Shown in pieces: positions 37,901 through 49,900 of a stretch of 64,000 nucleotides of DNA (within the stretch, counting starts at the first letter, position 1; every line of letters starts with the position of its first letter). Source of the DNA: Paulownia fortunei (Eukaryota; Streptophyta; Magnoliopsida; Lamiales; Paulowniaceae); the NCBI GenBank assembly GCA_019321725.1, contig CM033118.1:12798071-12862070 (forward strand), given 5' to 3'. The position numbers and the translations under genes are program-made. Below the pieces are notes generated by a model that did not search any database, was not told the DNA's origin, and was given only the letters and a program-made list of their open reading frames with translations.

Positions 37901-40900
37901 AATTCCAACCTCATCCATGACCTCTTCCACATTGGCTTCTATTTTTATTAAAGTTTTTTCCATTATTGGTTTGTTGGACTTATGTTTTAACGAGTTGATC
38001 AACGACACCTTTCTTCTTTTTCTTTTCTTCATAAGCTTGTAGCGAACCCAAAAGTTGCTCAATCATCATTGTTTTTAAATCTTTAATTTCCTCGATGATA
38101 GTTGTGATACTATCAAACTTTGCATTTAAAGATCGAAGAATTTTTCCCATGATAGCTACATCTTCTATTTTTTTACCATTTCTCTTTAGTTGATTGAAAA
38201 TGTCTAGAACTCTAGAAAAGTAATTAGAAACAAGCTCATCTTTTTCATTTGCAACGAATCAAACTCTCTTTTTAAAGTTTGAAGTCGTACCTTCTTAACC
38301 TTTTTTTCTCCCTTGTAAGAGACTTGGAGCCTGTCCCACGCTTACTTGGCGGAGGTAGCACTTGAGATTTTCTCAAAGCCATCATTATCTAAAGCTTGTA
38401 GATGAAGAAAAGAGCATTCTTATATCTCTTTCTTAAGTCCTTCAAACTATCATTTTGTATAGAGGATATTGTTTGATGGGTTTGCGTAATCGCGGGATTG
38501 CAAGCATAACGAAAATTTAAAATATTTCAACAATTGAAATAAAATCATACATCATATGTAAATATGCATATCCCGGATTTGATGCGATTTTTGGTTTGCA
38601 TTTTTAATTGCTTGTTTAATAAAATTAAACAACTAAAGTTTTACAATTATACTTTTCAAGCAATCCGATTGATGAAGTATAAGAAGGAATTCAAATTCCT
38701 CAAGCTCATCTTGAACAATTTCGATGGTCTCTCAAAACGTTCACCAAGGACTCCAATTGTAGTCCTTCTGACGGTATCCACACTTCAAGTAGATCCACAA
38801 GCTTCAAAACTTTGGTAGTAAATTTAAACTTTTTATTTCTAAATCTATTTATTTCTAAATCTATTTCTAAATTTAAACTTTGATTAATTCTTAAATGAAT
38901 AAGTGATGGAAGAATTAATCTTTTAATCAAAAAGGGATGGAACCTTTTGATGAAGTAATTTTTCTTGAAGTAAGAAAATAGAACACAAAAAAAAAAATGA
39001 GAAGAGGAGAGGGTGCTGAAAATTCTAGCTCTCTTGCTTATAGTATTTATAATATATAAATACACAATGTAGTCTTGACCTAATCCCATTAGGTCTCCAA
39101 CTCTTACCCTAATTAGTCCCCTAATTCAATTAGAAAACCTTCTCCTTCCTTATCTATTATTTTTTTCACTTCAAGATAAATTCTTTCCATCTTTATTAGA
39201 ACTCTTTAATTCTAGTAATTAAAAAATCCTAATGGGCCTCTAACCCTATGGACTTGGACTCTAATTAATTTAAACACAATATAATTATTTGATACAATCA
39301 ATTAATTAGTTGGTTTTATCATATGTCACCTAATCATATTAGGCTTAATTAAAATAATTTTATTATTTTAATTGATTAAGTTAATTTAACTCCTTAAATT
39401 AATTTTAGGCCAAGCTAATATAATTGATCTCTATCAATTAATTAATTCACTCTCAAGAGTCCCTAATGAGTATTAGATTCAAATAAATAATCATATTATT
39501 TATTTAAATTAATTAATTTAACTGTTTGAATTACTTCTAACTCAAGTTGATTAATCTCAATTAATCAACTTAATCCAATACTTTGGATTACAAAAATAGA
39601 TATAGAAGTGGATCATCTCGATTTGTGTGTGACCATTAGATTTATAACTAAGCTAACAGTGAGCTTGCAATATTTACAACTTATGAATAAATTTAATATT
39701 TTGATTATTTAATCTAATTAATTAATCCATTTGAAATTAACCCCTTAATTCCAAGAGCCTCACAAATTAAGGAAAACACCTAGTAATACATCTCGACTAC
39801 CTAGTATTAGGTGAATAACAAGTGAACCTTTTATATTACGAGTACCATGCAAATATGGTCTATTCATTAACTGATCTCCCGATTAAGTCTAGGGTATAGA
39901 TTATTAGTCGAAATTCTATTTTGACTTAATAACTATGATTCTATTTCAAATCACATTAATCCTTTGATGAATCACTAGAAAACCCTATGTCTAGTATTCA
40001 TCCTACTTTGATCAAAGTCTTTTGGGATCAAGGACTATGAAAACATAAAAGATTCTCATATTCTATCAGATAGGTGACGGATCTTTTATTGGTTACTCAT
40101 TGACCTCCATACACGAAGATCATATACCCAACGTAAGTCTCTTATGATTGTCATGCAATCAGAAATATATATCATAGTGTATGATGTGGTGCACAAGGCT
40201 ACCATGGTGCCTTAAGTTAAAGGACTAATTAATGCACTATCGTAACTAAGAAATTCTCATTCGACAAATAATGCTTCCCAATTGAGAATTTCTCAGTGGG
40301 TCATTCAATATACTCGTTCCCTAACAAGCACCCACACACATGCACTAGCGTCCCTACGTCAATGTCTATGGAATAAGATATTTTTCTTTCGAGTATGCAT
40401 CGTGTGTACGAGTCTATCGGGTTTATCGATGTTTCATCTCAATGAACCACCGACTCGAAGCATGTTTAAGGTTTAAGATCAAAGTCATAGAGGCATATTC
40501 TATGATCACCATCATATGTGTGACCATGTCCCGTAGCTAAAAATGATCTAAAGACTTTATCTAATTGATAAAAATAATTAAGGATAAAGAAATACCTTTT
40601 ATTTATTTAAACATTATGAATAAGACTATTTTTACAAGAGTATTAAAGCTCGCCGCTAATTGATTCGTCGGGCACTACTCTACTAGTATTGACTCGTCTT
40701 TGGGCTCGTCATAGCCTTTCTCTACGACTTTCCACAGATTATGTGCTCCAAGGAGTACCTTCATTTTGATACTCCAATTATCAAAGTCGCTTCCCTTCAG
40801 TTGTGAAACTTAAAATGTTCAAATTGCTATATGTCATTAGCTCTCAATAGAGTGTAAAATTTGAAATTTTGACTATATAGATGGATCCAAAATACTAAAA

Positions 40901-43900
40901 AATATTTGGATACATTTTGGTCAAAATTTGGGCTTGATCAGTGTCTGGTCAACTCTTGGTCAACAATCAAAGTCAACCGTTTCACTTGGTTAATGCTCGA
41001 TCAACAACTTCTTGAGTCAATGGGTTAGATGACTAGGTTTGACTTAGATTGACTTGATTCAACTCGGTGAGTTGGTTTAGAAACTTCTGGTGTAGCAAAG
41101 TGGCACTTCAGAACTCCGACTTAGCTGAATTTTTTATTTTTTTCAACAGCGTGTTCGTCTCATCAAACTCTTGTTTGTGGCTCTGATGTCACTTTGTGAG
41201 AAATTTATGACTCAAATATTATTTCAAGAGAGAACACTTAAACTATTCACTATCAATACAACTTCACTCTTAACAAACTTTTTAAATTTTTCTCTAAACT
41301 CTCTTTAGAAGCTTTACTTCTAATCACTCTTGTTTTTCTCTCTTTTATTTGATGTTTTAATACTCCAAATGAAAGCTCTATTTATACTAGCTTGTAACAA
41401 ATTCCTACCACTAAATAAACAAACAACTTAAAATCACAATCATACGTTTATCAACTAAATTATTACATAATTTTTAATAATCTCACCAACATTACCTACC
41501 TTACCTAAAATTAAGAACTTCTAAAACTTGGACTAATATAGGTTTGATTAAGATTCAAGTTTGAAACAAGTTTATTTTCAACACCTTCTTCTTCTTCATC
41601 TCTTTCTTTGTTTTTCTTGGGTGTGGGGGAGGGAGGGTGTTGATATCTCATAAGCTTAACACAAATATAGTGAAATGACAATTTCACATCTATAAGTACA
41701 CATCTATACAATTGACTTATTTTATTCAGACTACAATGTACAATAATTCAAAGGAATTTTCTTTTTCCCTAAGAAAGAAGAAAAGTTAAATTACACATAA
41801 AAATTATCTAGTTCTTAATATAAGATTTTAATATTTGATTTGAGTTGGAGGTTTTATGTCAGTGTTTTGAGAAGTAACTTTAGGTCCATAAAAGTATCGA
41901 AACACATGGTATAGTGAAATCTTAATTTTTTTTAAAAATATAAGTAAAAACAATTGTTATTTAGTCCTATATGTCCCATTGCTATCATAATTGTTTGATT
42001 ATTCATGATTTAATTCTTATAGATGTTAAGTTCGAAATTTATACTGATGATTATGGCTAAATACAATGGATAATGAAATAATCCAAATCGTTCTACCTCC
42101 ACTGCTAAAATCGAGAATTCTAATTCATAATCACGAACTTGTAACCCCTTCTTAAAAAAGAGTTCACTTCAAAGCTCCAAGTGTATCTCCTATAAAGTTA
42201 TCCACTTTAGATGCTCATATGAAAACTAAACCTATGCTATAAGTTTAATTCGATAATTGTTAAATAAAGGATTAGTACACAAAAATTTGGAAGTAATAAC
42301 ACAAGCACTTTGTATGGATATTGGATTTTTGAATTCTTTTATTCAAGAGTGTAAAACACAATAACACAAAAATCACACAATATGTGAGAGGGAGTGGACT
42401 TTTTTGGGTTGTTTTAGATGAACTTTACACACACAATTGTGTGTAAATTTCATCCATCTCTATGTGATTCTCAATCCATATCAGTCGTGCATCAATGACT
42501 TTTATGGAAGTATTCTATACTAATCCAATTATCTTATTTTCTTATTACTGAATTTTGCATCTTCCAATTCTTATTGGGTCTTGATCCCATCAAACCCATA
42601 CTCTTTTGATATAGGCTTAAAATTAATTAAGCTCATTTAATTCATTCAATCAATTAATTCAATTAATCCATTATATGAATTAATTAATACTCATTTAATT
42701 AATCGATTCAATCAATTAATTAAATAAATTCAACACATATATTAATAATGAATTATATTAATTTTATTTACTTCATCCAATAATTAGATTATTTTCTTTA
42801 GTAAAAAATAGACTTGTCCAAATTACTGTACGACTCCTTAGTTCACCAATAAATTAGTAGTGGATTATACTTTTTGTACTTAATTGAATAATCAAAACTA
42901 TTTTGATTTATTAATTTAATTAATTAATTCTTTTATAATTAGCTTTTTAATTCTAAAAATCCACCAATCATATATCAACATGCCATAAAGACTAGATAGA
43001 TGTGAAGTAGCGAACTTTTCTAATTACGAGTTCCTACTTGCATGTTCTTCCTCCAACCAATCTTTCAATTAGGCTAGGGTATAGATAATTAGACTAAACA
43101 CAAATAACCCAATAAAATATATGCTCATTCCCACTTACTTAACTCCATGATAAAATTAGAATTGTTTTCTTAACTTTCATCTAACTTTGGCCGTAGATTT
43201 TCAAGTCAAAATTTTAGAAAATTTTTATAGGTGATGGATCTTTTGTTGGCCACTCGTTAATCTCCATACATAATTAAGTTGCATCCAATCTTGCATCCAA
43301 AATATTCTTCTCAGAGAATAAATCAAAACACAACCAACATGCATAAAACTAACATGGTGCATCAAGTCTAAGGACTAATCTCGCACAATCGTAATGCAGA
43401 AATTCTATATTTAATAATATTTTATTTCCAATTAAGAATGTCTAGGTGGCTTGTTCAGTGTACTTTTTTTGTAGTAAGCACCTACATGCACTAATATCCC
43501 TATACATCCTCTAAGTGAACATGCATCATATATGCAAATTTTATTGAATCATCGATGTCCTTTCTCAATAATTCTCGACTTGAAACGATATAAGATAAAA
43601 GTTATAAAAGCATATTTTATGATTCACCATTATATCAAAACCATGCTTCATAGTTATGATGATATAAGATTATGTACTTCATCTAAATTTAATTAAGTCA
43701 AGGAAAAAAATACTTAATTTATTGAAATTGATTGAAAGAGTATATTTATTACAGAGTACAAAAGCGACCGATCCAATTGGCTAGATAGATAATATTCTAA
43801 CAACAAATTGAATGTTCAATTAGCTATTAATCAATCTAGTTTATCAAAGCAATAAACTTCAAATCCTAATCATATTTTACTAGTAGGAAAAATCACAGTT

Positions 43901-46900
43901 GGATTTTTAGAATTCCCATTGTGTTTAAAATTAGATTTTGAAATTAATTTTTAATAAATACTCTTTTTAAGTTGTGTATTGAAGATTTTGAATAAGGATT
44001 AAGATAAAACTAAAATTTAAAGTATTTCACAATATTTTCTCAATTCCAAATACTTTAAAATGACATTCTTAAGGGATTTCAGTAGCTTACTAGATTTCTC
44101 AATAACCAAAATTATGAATTAGTTATCTATTATGTCAATGAATATGAAATGCACTGATTGAGAAAAATGCACCCCAAGTAACTCTCTGTAGCTTTTACTC
44201 TCCTTCTCTGGCTGGATCACCTGCACAAGACACCGGTGTGATTCGACACAAGAACTTTGATGCTCAAGTTAGTGGCTATTCTCTTGGAGAGAATGAAAAG
44301 CAGAGAGATATATATTTCAGATATAAAAAGTATAACCCGTGATATATCATGCATTCCCTTATTTATAGATACTAAACAAAGGTAAAAGAGAGATTTTAAA
44401 CCTCAATTTGTTATAACAGATTATTGTGTACGTATTCATATTTCCTTATTTACCCTTAAAAATATTTTCTGTCATTTTCTAATCATAACCGTTTCATCTC
44501 AATTTTTCACATGAACCTGCCCGACCTGGAGGTTGGTAAGCTTACCAATGCTAGATACAAAACGCTTAATAGGTCATTCCACTTTCAGGACCCGCATGCT
44601 GAGCTAACACATCTGTTCACCCAACTTTCACACCATAGATGAGAGTTTTATGTTCATTCATACCTTAAACCTCCTATCCCGACCTAACCTACTTCACACT
44701 AACTCATTACCCATGATTCGGGCTACGCAGGTCCTTCCCGACCTATACCATATCAGCAACGCAAGTCCATCCCAACCTATACCACATCAGCTAGTCCCTC
44801 TACTCTGCCTGACCTGCAACCTCTGCAAAACAGACAGAGTACAAAAAATATCTTGATTATTAAGGCTGACATATGCCTCTTTTCAAATTCCAACATTTGG
44901 GATTTCGTGCCCATTACTAAGACTTTAATGCCTTAGTCTTTTCAATTGACTATTCTCATCCAGCCATACACGTGCCCCTATCTTGTCATCTACGGCTATA
45001 GCTTTTTCTGCATGTTCGAGTGCCGCCGTCTTCCTATAAAAGGTTTTTTCTCTTCCATTTTCTTCCCCTTATTCTTTTCTGTAGTCTTTGCTCTCCGGCG
45101 ATCCTCCTCTTGTATTCCTCTGGAAACTCCTTTCTTTTCTCCCTTCAACAAGCTAAGTAAGTCTTCTGACTTTTGCTATTCATTTATTTCCTCATTTTTC
45201 CTTTTACATACTTGGTTTTTTTTTTATGTCCACTTCTCCTCAATCTTCAGACCCTATGTTGTTTATTCCCCCTCTTCTTTCTTCTGGAGTTTCCGTTCGT
45301 GAACTAGCACTTGAATTGTCAACCCATTACCCTTTTGAAATTAGGATGGCTAATCTGCCAAATCACCATGCTTATATGACTCACACCACCACCCTATCTG
45401 AGATAAGCCTATCAAATCTTAAAGAGAATGCAAGAATACTTGAGGAATTCAATATAGTCATGTCAGGTCCTCGTGACAGACCTCACGACCCACATCCTAG
45501 TTATGTGACTTTCTTTGTAGATCAACTAGGGGTCGGCCTTAGGTTTCTCATTCCCGACCTATTGTGCCGTATCTTTAAGAGCTTCGGTATTTCTCTAATG
45601 CAGCTCGTTCCTAATTCTTTTCGACTTATGGTTGGTTTCTAGATGGTAGTTAGCTACTTCGGATATGAACCAAACCATAAGGTATGACGGGCTTTTTTCA
45701 TGCTAAAACTGCTACACTAGACCTTTTTTATTTTACTTCCCAGAGAGCAACTAAATTTATGGATGGAAAACCCAGCTCCCTTAAAGGCTGGAAAAAAAAT
45801 ACTTTTATATTTCCTCACCTGATCCTTGGAATTTTCCTACCAATTTTTCAAATCAACTGATGGAGTCTCGCATACTAGAAGTGTACCAAGCTCAAAAAGC
45901 CACTGGAGGTTTAGGTCAGCCTAAAGGTCAGGGCCGAGTCCCCCTAACTAGCGCACCTCCGGATCAACAACATGTGCTTGCAACTCGAGCTTCATCCTCA
46001 GCTCCTCAACCACCCTCATCTATTTCACCACATCCTGCCATAGCTGTTGCACCCATTTTCTCCTGAATTTGATGAAAATGCCCTGTCTCTATAGGCAGTG
46101 GTAGCTCGGGACCATCCCAACGTCCCCGTCTCAATGCCCCTACTTCCTTAAACGTCTTTTTTTTTACCAGCAATTCAGTACTAAAGACTTGGGATGGAAA
46201 ACTTTGCACCGAGTAGCTCCAAGGCATATCCAACTCCGTAGATCAGTGTATCTTAAAATCTATGGATTATGACGCCAAAGTGGGAAATCTTACAAATTAT
46301 GCCTCCAAAGTAATGTTCACTTCTTAATTCATCTCATTTATTCCAAGGGTTGGAAATTTTCCTAACCTCCTCTTTCTCTAGGCCATATTGTTTCTGAGCT
46401 TTTTGATAGCTGATCGGCGGTCTAGATTACCTTTTTCAAAGGAAGATGAGCTAAGACAATAGTTGAAAGATATGCAGCAGCGATTACAGCATTCTCGAGC
46501 TCACACCGGCAAGTTGGAAGTAGATCTTGAGATAGCCAGGGGTAAACATGCTTCTTTGGAGAAAAAACTAACTGAAGTGGAATGAGACAAGAACAACATG
46601 GAGAACCAAATGTTGAAGGGCATTGAGGAGGCTTCTATCTCCCAAGCTGAAGATCATGCTGTAGGAGTTCTTGTGGGTCAAGCCGAGTGGGCCCAAGAGA
46701 AGGCAAAATTCTTGCAATCTCCAGAATTTCTTGATCACCTGACCTTTGGGGCTTTGGATTATCTAATCCACGGTTTCACACATTGCCTTAGTCAGGTCAA
46801 GGAGCTAGGGTATATTGGTTCAGATACAAGTTTGGATCGTGTTGTCTAAAGTGTTCCTCTACTTGACAATAGGTTTGCCCTTACAACTAATGTAGCTGGT

Positions 46901-49900
46901 CCTTCGCAACCATTAGTTGCGCCCATATTTCTATTGTCCCCCTAGATTTTCCTCTCGAGCCCGCCATCAATGTTGAGGATGACAGTTCTTCCCATTTAGG
47001 GAATCCAGATGATGAGGGTGCTGTTTTAGAACCCTTTAATGTTTTTGATTATGGAGTAGAATAGGCTATGTATATCTTTGTAACAATTTTTTCTATAATA
47101 ATATTATTTCACCTTCATTGCTTCTCAGTTTTGCTTTATTTTTCCAACACCTGCAACTTCCACTACAATTTTTCCACTAGCAATTATAAAATATGCATAT
47201 CTTACTCAAGTTTCATAATCGAGCTACATGTTTTACCAAATGTATTCTTGCTTTCTAAAGTATAAAAAGATAATCCAGCTCAGTTGGTATGGCTTTTGGA
47301 TTTTTTCTTAAATCATTCTCCAAGGAGGTCGGTCTCGACGAGCCCTCCAAGAAATCTATATAGGTCCAGTTCAACTGGTCTTGCCTTAAAAAAAATTTTG
47401 AATCATTCCCTAAGGAGGTCGGTCTCTACGAACCCTGCAAAGAACCTAAGTAGGTCCAGTTCAACTAACATTGCCTTAAAAAAAATTCTTGAATCATTCC
47501 CCAAAAATATCGATCTCTACGAACCCTCCAAGGAACCCAGGTAGATCCAGTTCAACTAGCCTTGCCTTAAATTATTTTCTTTTTTACTGAATCATTCCCC
47601 AAGGAAGTCGGTCTCTGCGAACCCTCCAAGGAACCCAGGCAGGTCCAGTTCAACTGGCCTTACCTTAGGATTTTGTACAAATCCATTCACAATAGGCAAG
47701 ATAAATTCATTTAACTTCTTTTGCAAGAAAAAATCAAGATTACATATAGAATTTCTTCAAATGGCAAACATTCCATGGTTTGAGTATTTTTTTTTTCTCA
47801 TCTTCAGCTATCACCCGAGTTACCTTATAAGGTCCTTCCCAATTTACCTCTAACTTGACAATTTGCTTTAAAGTATCTGCCCGTCGTAGCACCAATTTTT
47901 CAACCTGAAAATTCTTTATTTTAACCTTCTGGGAGTACCCAATTCGAATTTTGCTTTTGTACGCTTCCATCCAAAGGTATGTCTTTTCCCTTTTTTCATC
48001 AATCTAGTCTAATGTTTCCCTCATGAGTTCGTTGTTTTCTTTTTCGTCATAGCTCTAGATCCAATGAGTTTCCATCCTGATCTTAGTAGGTATAATAATC
48101 TCAGCTCCATATACCTAACTGAACAGAGTTTCTCTTATTGTAGTCTTTGGTGTTGTACGATATGCCCATAAAATCGAGTCCAACTCATCCACCCAACCAC
48201 CTCTCGCTCTGTCTAGCTTGGTTTTAATCTCTTACAAAATTATCCAGTTAGTTACTTCAACTTGCCCATTAGTTTGGGGATGGGCCACCGAAGTGAAGTG
48301 TTGCTTAATTTTCATTTCAGTGCACCAGCTTTGGACCTTTTTTCCCTGGAATTGGGTGTCATTATCTGACCATACTTCTTATCACATACAGTGTTTCACC
48401 TTGTACGGGTTTGGTCAATAAGGGTAGCATGGCTAAGAAGTTTTTTAATTCATCAAAAGCCCTCTGACATTGCTCAGTCCATTCGAACTTGTTAGCCTTC
48501 CTCAAGATTTTGAAGAAAGACAAACTTCTTTCTGCCGATCTGGATATGAACCGGCTTAGAGTTGCTATCCTACTCATGAGTTGTTAAACCTTATTAATAC
48601 TATTTGGATTAGTCATATTTTGCACTGCCTTTACTTTCTCAGGATTCACCTCTATACCCCTCTCAGTTACCATATAGTCTAAGAATTTACCAGACCTAAC
48701 CTTAAAAGCGCATTTAGAAGAATTAAGTTTCATACCATACCTCATAAGGACTCCAAAAGCTTCTGCCAAGTCAGCAACATGAGTCTCAGCCTTTGTATTT
48801 TTTATCAGCATATCATCCATGTATACCTCCATGTTCCGCCCGAACTGTTTATTGAACATTCTATCTACCAGCCTCTAATATGTAGCCCCTGTATTTTTTA
48901 GTCCAAAAGGCATAACCATATAATAATAAATCCATTTGGAAGTTATAAAGCTTACTTTCTTATGATCTTCAGGTGTCAATATAATCTGGTGGTACCCCTG
49001 TGAAGCATCTATTATACTTAATAGCTCACATTTCGAGGTAGAGTCAACCAACTGGTCTATTCGTGGCAACAGGTAATGATCTTTAGGACAGGCTTTATTT
49101 AAATATCAAAAATCAATTAACATTCTCCACTTTCCTTCTATTTTTGGGACCAAGATAACATTTGACAACCATTCTAGGAATTGGATCTCTCCTATATGTC
49201 CAGCTTCCAACAATTTCTATACCTCCTTCTGGATAACCTTATCCTTCTTGGGCCCAAAATATCTCTTCTTCTGTTTAACAGGTTTGCATGCTGGGTCAAT
49301 ATTGAGGTGATGTACTGTCACACTTGGATCAATCCCTTCTAGGTCACACTTGGATCAATTCCTTCTAGGTCCCGCACAGTCCATGCAAAGATATCGATGT
49401 TATTTCTTAAGAACTTAGTCATCTTGTCTGCCAATTCCAGACTCAGTTGTGTGCCCATCCTAGTAGTTTTGATCATATCCCCTGGTACCAATTCTATAAT
49501 GACTAATTCCTCGTTCAGTATTACATGCTCTTGCTCAAGTGAAGGCTCTTCTGCCTAATTTCTTTTTATAATTTTCAATGGGGGCCCCCCTTCGGTATTT
49601 TGTTCCTTTTTAGCTTTTTTTTGCTCAGCTTTCCAAACAGCTTCTACATAACATCTCCTAGCCAAGCACTGATCCCCTTCTACTTCTCATATCCCTTCAT
49701 CCACAGGGAACTTTAATTTCATATGAAAGGTGGACACCACCGCTTAGAAGGTATTGAACGCAGGTCTTCCCAAGATGATGTTATACGAAGAGAAAAAGTC
49801 AACCACCAAAAATTTAACCATCCTGGTCTTCTGCATAGGCTCAATACCTAAGGATACTGGTAAGATGACCTAACCCATGGGATCTACCACTCCTCCGCCA

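Larger units (their letters stand above)
34328..41583 (-). mobile_element. Ty1/copia LTR retrotransposon in MADS intron 4, carrying a nested insertion
   Basis: LTRs at 34328-34713 and 41195-41583 (386 and 389 bp). The minus-strand order is gag, protease, integrase, RT, RNase H. A PPT (CAAGTTTAAAGGAGAG, plus 34714-34729) abuts the 3' LTR. A degenerate initiator-Met PBS (TGACATCAGAGCC on the minus strand, near 41180-41192) follows the 5' LTR. The gag is split by a 2215-bp insertion (38472-40686). No clear target duplication was seen (CTTTA left, CCTTC right). All frames are broken. Confidence 0.9.

Noticed and set aside
38706..39089. Minus-strand open stretch inside the nested large LTR
   Set aside because: No domain. 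The region is LTR-like and non-coding in its relative at 42060-43802.
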